Both the position numbers and the translations under genes were made by a program. Positions 58,139 through 64,000 of a stretch of 64,000 nt of DNA are shown piece by piece. Below the pieces are notes generated by a model. The model searched no databases and was not told where the DNA came from. It worked only from the letters and a program-made list of their open reading frames with translations. This stretch comes from Boudabousia liubingyangii (GTDB lineage: Bacteria > Actinomycetota > Actinomycetes > Actinomycetales > Actinomycetaceae): assembly GCF_001907245.1 (NCBI RefSeq), contig NZ_MQSU01000004.1, positions 248,001 to 312,000 on the forward strand. Reading direction: 5' to 3'. The stretch's first letter is position 1, and the number at the start of each line of letters is the position of its first letter.

Positions 58139-58158
58139 TCCATATCTAGCAGGGAAAT

Positions 58159-58674
58159 ATGGACGTAATTGTCGCAAAAGTAGGCGCCCCAGTAGGTCTC
58201 AAGGGATATGTGCGCTTAGAAATTCGCACCGATAATATTCGGGAGCGATTCGCCAAAGGTAATATTCTTCGCCCCAGCAACCCAAAACTGGCACCACTAA
58301 CCGTTAAGGGTCTTAGAAAACAGGGCGCCAAGATTGTTGCCGCCTTTGAAGAACTCGAGAATCCGGAAACAGCCGCCAACTACCGTGGCTGCGAATTATT
58401 AGTAGACAGTGACGAAACTGCTGAACCCGATGCCTACTATCCACACCAGCTAAGAGGGCTAAAGGTTCTTGACCTAGACGGACAAGAAATTGGTACTGTC
58501 ACCGAACTCATTTTCTCCGTTGGGCAAGAGATTCTGGAAATTAAGCTACACAGTGGGAAGGTAGTTTTACTACCTTTTGTTTTAGAATTAGTCCCAGAGG
58601 TAGATCTTGACGCCCAGAGCGTCACGGTCGACCCACCAGCAGGGCTATTCGAACTCGAAGCCGGTGAGGAATAA
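58159..58674 (+). CDS. rimM: Ribosome maturation factor RimM
   Basis: 30S maturation factor that binds S19 and assists head assembly. The 171-residue protein has the N-terminal beta-barrel (VAKVGAPVGLKGYVRLEI) and the C-terminal PRC-barrel (YYPHQLRGLKVLDLDGQEIG near residue 93-112, and KVVLLPFVLELVPEVDL). AGCAGGGAAAT precedes the ATG. It is followed 12 bases later by trmD, which acts in the same stage of translation quality control. Confidence 0.94.
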   Translation: MDVIVAKVGAPVGLKGYVRLEIRTDNIRERFAKGNILRPSNPKLAPLTVKGLRKQGAKIVAAFEELENPETAANYRGCELLVDSDETAEPDAYYPHQLRGLKVLDLDGQEIGTVTELIFSVGQEILEIKLHSGKVVLLPFVLELVPEVDLDAQSVTVDPPAGLFELEAGEE

Positions 58675-58686
58675 AGGAGTCAGAAC

Positions 58687-59943
58687 ATGCGGATCGATAT
58701 CTTCACGATTTTCCCTGACTTCTTCAAAGTTCTAGATGTCTCACTACTGGGCAAAGCTCAGACCTCTGGAACACTCGAGATTCAAACCCATAATCTCCGT
58801 GACTGGGCAGAAGGCCCACATAGATCAGTCGACGATACCCCCTACGGTGGTGGCGCCGGGATGGTCATGCGCGCTGATATCTGGCTTAATGCCCTAGAGT
58901 CCGTGCTCTCTTCGCTGCCGGAAAACTCATCGGAAGAACACGCCTCCGGCTCCCAACAGGCTATTTTGGTGCCGTCTCCTTCTGGAGTTAGACTAACTCA
59001 GGAACTTGCCCAACGGCTTTCCACATACCAACAGTTGACTTTCTGCTGCGGTCGCTACGAAGGCATTGACGCGCGTTTTGTTGAAGCACTAAAAGATCAA
59101 GAGGGCCCCGAAGTAATTGAATTTTCCCTCGGTGACTATGTCCTCAATGGGGGAGAGTCCGCTACTGTGGTCGCCATTGAGGCTATCGCTCGTTTGGTCC
59201 CGGAGGTAATTGGGAACCAAGAGTCACTTACGGAAGAATCACACGGGGAATCGGGTCTGCTTGAGTACCCGATTTATACTCGCCCGGCGGAAGTCGCTGG
59301 CTTGGGAATTCCCGAGGTACTTAAGTCCGGAAATCACGCTGATATAAACGCCTGGCGCCATGATCGTGCGCTGGAAAAAACTGCCGAAGTTCGTCCTGAT
59401 CTGCTTCAAATCGGTGGTAAGGCCCGCGCTAACCTAAGCACCTATGACCGACTTTTCCTAGCGCTACGCGGCTATGCTTTTGCTATTGAGTCTGCTAACC
59501 AAGCTCATTCGGAGCGACTCTCAAATGTTACTGAGGCGGCGCTTAAACAAACCGGTGGATTCAAGACTACTCATTCCCCAGTGATTACCAAGTTGATTCA
59601 CAAGAAGAAAAACTATGTTTTGCTTCTCGATCATCCCTGTGGTGACTTGATCTCAGCCTTCGAAGTTCTTGAAGCTGCTGCAGATATCCGGCACACGCTA
59701 TTCGGCGAAGGACAGGTTTTCGTAGCTGCGCCCCAAGCTGAAACAGGTGCCACCCCGGCTTTAAATGCGCTCTTGGATGCCGGGTTCAAGCGGGCCTCAA
59801 ACAGCCAGCGTCGTAATCTTCGTAGTTTGCTTAGCTCTGAGATTCCAGGAGAAGACCTGCAAGTCCTTGAATTAGATGCAGCATTAATGGCACGTCTAAC
59901 GCCTCCGAGGGCAGCGGCAAGTAAAGATCTCTTGGAAAAGTAA
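58687..59943 (+). CDS. trmD: tRNA (guanine37-N1)-methyltransferase TrmD with C-terminal extension
   Basis: SPOUT methyltransferase making m1G37, which prevents frameshifts at proline and other codons. Core motifs are present: MRIDIFTIFPDFF, DDTPYGGGAGMVMR near residue 48-61, FCCGRYEGIDARF, EFSLGDYVLNGGE, and WRHDRALEKT near 222. The protein has 418 residues, while the family is usually 230-270. The extra ~175 residues (from about 240) include KKKNYVLLLDHPCGDLIS and LRSLLSSEIPGEDLQ, with no domain I recognise. AAAGGAGTCAGAAC precedes the ATG. Confidence 0.94.
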   Translation: MRIDIFTIFPDFFKVLDVSLLGKAQTSGTLEIQTHNLRDWAEGPHRSVDDTPYGGGAGMVMRADIWLNALESVLSSLPENSSEEHASGSQQAILVPSPSGVRLTQELAQRLSTYQQLTFCCGRYEGIDARFVEALKDQEGPEVIEFSLGDYVLNGGESATVVAIEAIARLVPEVIGNQESLTEESHGESGLLEYPIYTRPAEVAGLGIPEVLKSGNHADINAWRHDRALEKTAEVRPDLLQIGGKARANLSTYDRLFLALRGYAFAIESANQAHSERLSNVTEAALKQTGGFKTTHSPVITKLIHKKKNYVLLLDHPCGDLISAFEVLEAAADIRHTLFGEGQVFVAAPQAETGATPALNALLDAGFKRASNSQRRNLRSLLSSEIPGEDLQVLELDAALMARLTPPRAAASKDLLEK

Positions 59944-59984
59944 CCATTCCCACCGGGATTTAGCTAGCTAACTATTGGGTTTTT

Positions 59985-59994
59985 TGGCACAATA
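59985..59994 (+). promoter_or_regulatory. Putative rplS promoter (-10 region)
   Basis: TGGCACAATA, identical to the string before rpsP. The CACAAT at 59988-59993 ends 6 bases before the predicted start of the folded leader at 60000. A T-rich stretch precedes it; no clear -35. Confidence 0.45.
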
Positions 59995-59999
59995 GTCTC

Positions 60000-60052
60000 T
60001 TGTGGAAGTGTGCGGATGCCTGCCGTAGGGGGACCGCAAAGCACTACCACAA
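60000..60052 (+). ncRNA. Folded 5' leader of rplS
   Basis: Nested pairing makes one long hairpin: TTGTGG (60000-60005) with CCACAA (60047-60052), AGTG with CACT, and TGCGG with CCGCA, around a loop containing GCCTGCCGTAGGGGGA. The next 70 bases lead to the rplS site GAAGGAAAAATA. This resembles an r-protein autoregulatory leader; L19 leaders are known in other bacteria, but I cannot say it is homologous. Confidence 0.55.
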
Positions 60053-60120
60053 AAATGAAGTCGCGCATTAAGCGCTGAGACACGTTCGAAGACCTACGGC
60101 TAGAGCGTGAAGGAAAAATA

Positions 60121-60477
60121 ATGAGGAAATTTGACGAGCTCGAAGCAGCTCAGATTCGTTCTGATATTCCCCCCTTCCGTCCCGGGGATACCCTAAAGGT
60201 CAACGTCCGCGTTGTTGAAGGTAACCGTTCTCGTATCCAGGTTTTCCAGGGTGTAGTAATTGCACGCCGTGGTGCTGGTATCGGTGAAACCTTCACCATC
60301 CGTAAGGTCTCCTTCGGTTGTGGTGTTGAGCGTACCTTCCCGGTTAACGCTCCGACCATCGATTCCATCGAGGTCGTTTCCCGCGGTGACGTTCGTCGTG
60401 CCAAGCTTTACTACCTACGTAAGCGTCACGGCAAGGCAGCCAAGGTTAAGGAGCGCCGCGAGCGCACTGCTAAGTAA
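60121..60477 (+). CDS. rplS: 50S ribosomal protein L19
   Basis: Large-subunit protein at the 30S-50S interface. The 118-residue protein shows [40 protein letters not shown] and [17 protein letters not shown], and ends in the basic stretch [21 protein letters not shown] precedes the ATG. A promoter-like sequence and a folded leader lie between trmD and this gene, so it is probably expressed independently of trmD. Confidence 0.98.
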   Translation: MRKFDELEAAQIRSDIPPFRPGDTLKVNVRVVEGNRSRIQVFQGVVIARRGAGIGETFTIRKVSFGCGVERTFPVNAPTIDSIEVVSRGDVRRAKLYYLRKRHGKAAKVKERRERTAK

Positions 60478-60495
60478 TCTTGCATTTAAAGCCGA

Positions 60496-60534
60496 TAGAG
60501 GAGGTGTGCCCCGTGTTGGGGCACACCTCCTCTA
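60496..60534 (+). terminator. Terminator of rplS
   Basis: Perfect 17-base arms TAGAGGAGGTGTGCCCC and complement around GTGTT, 18 bases after the rplS stop. The tail is ATTAGC, so the T-tract is weak. Confidence 0.7.
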
Positions 60535-60572
60535 ATTAGCGGTAGAATGCTTATTGGTTAATAGGAGGTAGC

Positions 60573-61301
60573 TTGAAAAAACGTCGTCTCACGGAATCGG
60601 GCCCCGTCGCGCACTCTGCGCTCAGGGAAACACCCCGGTCGCTGCCTCGCCAACTATTTGAATACCTATTCGTAATTCTGATTGCGATTGGGGTAATGAC
60701 CGGTATTCGACAGTTTGTGGTACAACGTTTTTATATTCCATCAGGCTCGATGGAAACCACACTGATGCCGGGAGACTATGTCCTAGCCTCTAAACTTACC
60801 CCCGCGTGGGTGCCCATTGAACGTGGCGATATTGTGGTCTTTGCCGACAATGACGATTGGTTAGGGCAACCACCGGAAAGTAAACTTGCTTGGTGGGAAA
60901 AACCCCTAGTTTGGTCCGGTGTGCGCGCAGACTTAACCCACCAGCAGCTAATCAAACGGGTCATCGGGCTCCCCGGAGATCGGGTTGAATGCTGCGATCA
61001 AAAGGGCAGATTGAAAATCAACGGTGTTCCAATCGACGAACCCTACGTTGCTGACGGGCAAGAGCCTTCACTCAAAGATTTCTCCGTCACCGTTCCTGCT
61101 GGTCGACTCTGGGTTATGGGAGATAACCGCTCTCATTCAGCAGATTCCCGTGAACACATGGAAAACCAATATCAGGGAACTATCTCAATCGACTCTGTAC
61201 TGGGAAAGGCATTCGTAGTTGTCTGGCCCTATAACCGGTGGGCAAAACTCGCCGAATACCGAGATGTCTATTCAAAGGTTCCACCAGCTTCTGGTAACTG
61301 A
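60573..61301 (+). CDS. lepB: Signal peptidase I
   Basis: Membrane-bound serine peptidase that removes signal peptides of exported proteins. The 242-residue protein has one membrane helix near residue 30-50, catalytic Ser59 in YIPSGSMETTLMPGDYV and the general-base Lys128 in LIKRVIGLPGDRVE, and box E as GDNRSHSADSRE. The TTG start follows AATAGGAGGTAGC, a strong site. The order rplS-lepB-rnhB is typical of actinobacteria. Confidence 0.96.
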   Translation: MKKRRLTESGPVAHSALRETPRSLPRQLFEYLFVILIAIGVMTGIRQFVVQRFYIPSGSMETTLMPGDYVLASKLTPAWVPIERGDIVVFADNDDWLGQPPESKLAWWEKPLVWSGVRADLTHQQLIKRVIGLPGDRVECCDQKGRLKINGVPIDEPYVADGQEPSLKDFSVTVPAGRLWVMGDNRSHSADSREHMENQYQGTISIDSVLGKAFVVVWPYNRWAKLAEYRDVYSKVPPASGN

Positions 61302-61303
61302 AC

Positions 61304-62011
61304 ATGAACCTAGATGCTGATTTAGACCTTGAGACTGAACTGCTTAAGGAATACTCCACTGTTTGTGGCATTGATGAAGTTGGCAGGGGAGCCCTAGCCG
61401 GACCCCTGTACCTAGGACTCTGTTTAGTAGATCGTAACGTTACACCTCCGCCCCAAGGTCTAAAGGATTCAAAATGCTTAACCCCTAAGCGTCGTGAATC
61501 ATTAGTGGCACAGGTCCAGAGCTGGTCGCTTGGGCATGCCCTCGGAATCGCGACGGTTGAGGAAATCGACACCTATGGTCTTTCCACCGCATTGCAACTT
61601 GCGGCTTTTAGAGGAATAAATAATCTACTTGCGCAGGGATTCAAAGTCGAAGCTGTCCTGTTAGATGGCATTTTCGATTTCATTACTCCCAAAGAACAAG
61701 CCCTCCTCTCGCTTTGGGATGTGGAGCTACCCGAAGCTCAGCCACACCCGATGCCAAGGGTCTTGACCGTGAAAAAAGGCGATCTAAAATGCGCTTCGAT
61801 TGCTGGCGCTTCAGTTTTGGCTAAGGTCGCAAGAGACAAGCTGATGTGCGAGTTAGAAGATCCGGGGTACGATTGGAGTTCCAATAAGGGATATGCTTCA
61901 GCAAAGCACATTGCCGCGATTGGACAACTCGGACTCAGTCCGTGGCATCGCAAGTCGTGGAAGATTCCCGGAGTGACAAAGAGCGAAGAAAGAAGGGGCC
62001 ATGAGTCGTGA
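61304..62011 (+). CDS. rnhB: Ribonuclease HII
   Basis: Removes ribonucleotides from DNA and RNA primers. The 235-residue protein has Asp24 and Glu25 in CGIDEVGRGALAGPLYLG, a further acidic site in VLLDGIFDF near residue 124, and DLKCASIAGASVLAKVARD near 160-178, then a His/Trp region LGLSPWHRKSW. It starts 2 bases after lepB without a clear Shine-Dalgarno site, so translation is probably coupled to lepB. Its 3' end overlaps the DUF2469 gene by 11 bases. Confidence 0.94.
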   Translation: MNLDADLDLETELLKEYSTVCGIDEVGRGALAGPLYLGLCLVDRNVTPPPQGLKDSKCLTPKRRESLVAQVQSWSLGHALGIATVEEIDTYGLSTALQLAAFRGINNLLAQGFKVEAVLLDGIFDFITPKEQALLSLWDVELPEAQPHPMPRVLTVKKGDLKCASIAGASVLAKVARDKLMCELEDPGYDWSSNKGYASAKHIAAIGQLGLSPWHRKSWKIPGVTKSEERRGHES

Positions 62012-62306
62012 AGAACTAGAACGTTTTGAAAACGAGCATGAGTTAGCGCTATTTCGTGAGTATCGTGACGTGCTGCCACTCTTCAAATATGTGGTAGAAA
62101 CGGAACGACGTTTTTACTTGGCTAATCAAGTAGATGTGCAGGCTCGTTCGACCGGTGGCGAAATCTACTTTGAACTTGCTCTTCACGATGCTTGGGTCTG
62201 GGATATTTATCGTTCTTCACGATTCGTAAAAAATGTCCGCGTGGTGACTTTCAAGGATGTAAACGTGGAAGAGCTAACACGCAATGATTTGGAAATCTCA
62301 AACTAG
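62001..62306 (+). CDS. DUF2469 family protein
   Basis: A 101-residue soluble protein that starts MSREELERFENEHELALFRE and contains EIYFELALHDAWVWDIYRSS and the acidic tail VNVEELTRNDLE. DUF2469 proteins are almost confined to actinobacteria and typically follow rnhB; their role is unknown. The start overlaps the rnhB end by 11 bases, with AGAAGGGGCC upstream, so coupling with rnhB is likely. Confidence 0.88.
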   Translation: MSREELERFENEHELALFREYRDVLPLFKYVVETERRFYLANQVDVQARSTGGEIYFELALHDAWVWDIYRSSRFVKNVRVVTFKDVNVEELTRNDLEISN

Positions 62307-62354
62307 TTTTCCACACCCATAGCTTTCCCCAAATAGTCTCAACAGATCTAAACC

Positions 62355-62396
62355 AAATAACCTCCATGCCTCATTCTCTAGGCATGGAGGTTATTT
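62355..62396 (+). terminator. 17-bp hairpin, terminator-like, covering the yraN Shine-Dalgarno site
   Basis: Arms AAATAACCTCCATGCCT and AGGCATGGAGGTTATTT are perfect complements around an 8-base loop. The 3' arm contains GGAGG (62386-62390), 7 bases before the yraN ATG at 62398. It may stop the rnhB transcript, and in any readthrough RNA it hides the ribosome-binding site. Confidence 0.75.
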
Positions 62397-62397
62397 C

Positions 62398-62781
62398 ATG
62401 AAATATCAGCGAGTACCTAAACATAATCAAAAAGTCGGTGCTTTAGGGGAAGAATTAGCAGCTCGAGTACTCACTAAAAGCGACTGGAAAATAGTCGATC
62501 GAAACTGGAACTGTAAGTACGGCGAAATTGACCTAATTGCGGAAAGATCTGGGGCCTTAGCCTTCGTCGAAGTAAAAACCAGACTCTCGACAGGTAGTGG
62601 TAGCGGAGCTGGACAAGTAAATGCAAGAAAAATTAGAAATCTAAAAAGAGCTATCAGCACCTACTTGGAACAAGAAAAACCAAGCGATTTCTATCGCCTG
62701 CAGATGCTGGTCTGCGAAGTGCACTTCTGTCGCAATAACCCCATACCGCAAGTAAGCATCTACCGAATTGAAGGTTTCTGA
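62398..62781 (+). CDS. YraN family (UPF0102) endonuclease-like protein
   Basis: A 127-residue protein with the restriction-endonuclease-like fold: LGEELAARVL near residue 18-27, YGEIDLIAER near 41-50 and FVEVKTRLS near 57-65 (the E/D...ExK nuclease signature). It is a conserved partner of yifB/comM and dprA in DNA uptake regions; biochemical activity is not known. The ATG is fixed by GGAGG at 7 bases. Its TGA shares one base with the ATG of the next gene. Confidence 0.9.
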   Translation: MKYQRVPKHNQKVGALGEELAARVLTKSDWKIVDRNWNCKYGEIDLIAERSGALAFVEVKTRLSTGSGSGAGQVNARKIRNLKRAISTYLEQEKPSDFYRLQMLVCEVHFCRNNPIPQVSIYRIEGF

Positions 62782-64000
62782 TGTCTACTGTGGTGGCAAC
62801 AAGAAGTATTTCACTCTCGGGGATTAGCGGTATCCCAGTAGTCGTAGAAACTCAAGTTTCAGCTGGGCTTCCAGCTATCACCCTAGTGGGGTTGCCCGAT
62901 GCCTCTTTACGGGAGTCTAAAGAGCGTGTTCGAGCCGCAGTTTCTAGCTGTGGATTCTCTCTAGGAAATCATCGCGTCACCATTAACCTATTCCCAGCTG
63001 AGATTCCAAAATCGGGCTCCGGCCTCGACCTGGCAATAGCAGTTTCCCTAATTTGGGCCCAAGGGAAGTTGCCAGCGCAGAACCTCAATACTCATTTCTT
63101 AATCGCCGAACTAGGGCTAGACGGGAAACTACATTCGGTGCGAGGGATCCTTCCCGCGGTATTAGCAGCGAAGAAAAATGGTGCACAGGCAGTAATCGTC
63201 TCTTTTGAGGACTTTGCCCCGGCCTCTCTGGTCCCAGGGATCGAAATACTTCCATGCCGGCATCTGAGAGAAGTCTTAGCAATCTTAAGCGGTAAGAACA
63301 CCTGCGCTTTGCCGGAATTACAACTTAGAGAAGAACGTCATCACGAAGAACGGCCAGAAACACAACAAGAGCCGGCAATCATCGATCTATCCGAGATTCA
63401 CGGACAACAGTTAGCGAAGCGGGCCTTGGAAGTGGCGGCAGCGGGTGGCCATAATCTGTTCCTATATGGAACTCCCGGGTCGGGAAAAACCATGCTCGCA
63501 AAGGCGCTACCTGGAATCTTGCCTCCGCTAACAAGTGAGCAAGCACTTGAATGTGCCTGCATTGACTCAATTGCCTTAGATCGAAGCGCAGATCTGATAA
63601 AGATCAAACGAACACGTCCCTTCATCGCCCCTCATCATGGAATTACGCTACCGGCACTAATTGGCGGTGGTGGTCCACTTCCGATTCCCGGGGCAATTAC
63701 TCAGGCTCATCAGGGAGTGCTGTTCTTAGATGAAGCACCAGAATTCGCGCCTCGAGTCCTAGATGCACTGAGGGAGCCACTTGAGTCTAAGCAGGTCGCG
63801 ATTAGACGACTGCGAAGCAGCAGTGTATTGCCAGCAGATTTCCAACTAGTTTTAGCCGCAAATCCATGTCCCTGTGGATACGCCTATTCAACTAAAAGAC
63901 GATGCACCTGTTCCTCTCTTTCACAGCGGCGTTATTTACAGCGTCTTTCCGGTCCACTTTTAGACCGGATTGATATCCAAGTGCAGGTAGAAACCCCAAT
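62781..64000 (+). CDS. YifB/ComM family Mg-chelatase-like AAA+ ATPase, 3'-truncated
   Basis: Hexameric helicase-like ATPase; ComM in Vibrio promotes branch migration during transformation. The frame is open to the window edge (406 codons). It shows the N-terminal ChlI-like domain with GLPAITLVGLPDASLRESKE and AEIPKSGSGLDLAIAVSL, Walker A LYGTPGSGKTMLAKALP near residue 228-244, Walker B VLFLDEAPEF near 315-324 and NPCPCGYAYSTKRRCTC near 363-379, a Cys-rich loop. ATG overlaps the yraN stop by one base. Confidence 0.94.
   Translation, partial: MSTVVATRSISLSGISGIPVVVETQVSAGLPAITLVGLPDASLRESKERVRAAVSSCGFSLGNHRVTINLFPAEIPKSGSGLDLAIAVSLIWAQGKLPAQNLNTHFLIAELGLDGKLHSVRGILPAVLAAKKNGAQAVIVSFEDFAPASLVPGIEILPCRHLREVLAILSGKNTCALPELQLREERHHEERPETQQEPAIIDLSEIHGQQLAKRALEVAAAGGHNLFLYGTPGSGKTMLAKALPGILPPLTSEQALECACIDSIALDRSADLIKIKRTRPFIAPHHGITLPALIGGGGPLPIPGAITQAHQGVLFLDEAPEFAPRVLDALREPLESKQVAIRRLRSSSVLPADFQLVLAANPCPCGYAYSTKRRCTCSSLSQRRYLQRLSGPLLDRIDIQVQVETP

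Overview
The window is chromosomal DNA from an actinobacterium of intermediate GC content. Several markers agree on this: a full F-type ATP synthase operon followed by a DUF2550 gene and nucS (the non-canonical mismatch-repair endonuclease), a GlgE maltosyltransferase, a DUF2469 protein, a DivIVA-type coiled-coil protein, a eukaryote-like isoleucyl-tRNA synthetase behind a T-box with a very short Stem I, and the order rpsP-khpA-rimM-trmD-rplS-lepB-rnhB-DUF2469-yraN-yifB. The gene set and moderate GC fit Actinomycetaceae, but species cannot be fixed from sequence reading alone. Leucine CTA codons are unusually common, including in highly expressed genes. No rRNA, CRISPR array, insertion sequence or prophage was seen.

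Layout. 1-3954: end of prfA, prmC, a threonylcarbamoyl-AMP synthase, a polyprenyl-phosphate sugar-1-phosphate transferase and an AtpI-like membrane protein. 3951-11903: ATP synthase atpBEFHAGDC, then DUF2550 and nucS. 11944-14227: nagA, a small Cys/His protein and an alpha/beta hydrolase. 14261-19013: a DivIVA-like protein diverging from an operon for a membrane protein, a lipoprotein and a redox-dead thioredoxin/TPR (YbbN-like) protein. 19050-27934, all minus strand: MgtC-like protein, glgB, glgE, trpS, glgX, i.e. alpha-glucan synthesis and breakdown split by a tRNA synthetase. 28015-32180: etfB, etfA, a cysteine desulfurase and mnmA; the last two supply sulfur for tRNA 2-thiouridine. 32295-35953: Mn/Zn/Fe-type ABC importer behind two DtxR-like palindromes. 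36080-37711: tRNA-Leu(UAG), a Bcp peroxiredoxin, an HTH protein and two identical tRNA-Lys(CUU) genes. 37887-50780: VKOR, HIT protein, leuS, aldose 1-epimerase, a candidate small RNA, a VanZ-RDD protein, T-box plus ileS, folC and a phosphatidylcholine-synthase-like enzyme. 50798-57147: smc, ftsY, ffh (chromosome organisation and SRP targeting). 57196-64000: the ribosome and tRNA maturation cluster ending in a truncated yifB/comM.

The main points for a second look are untranslated elements: a two-hairpin candidate RNA at 43595-43690, a folded leader before rplS, a leader with competing hairpins before rpsP that shares a 10-base promoter string with rplS, a 17-bp hairpin that buries the Shine-Dalgarno site of yraN, the ileS T-box, and the DtxR-like operators. 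At protein level, the C-terminal extension of TrmD, the VanZ-RDD fusion and the uncharacterised membrane protein/lipoprotein/YbbN operon stand out. I did not find a clearly new multi-gene defence or mobile system here.
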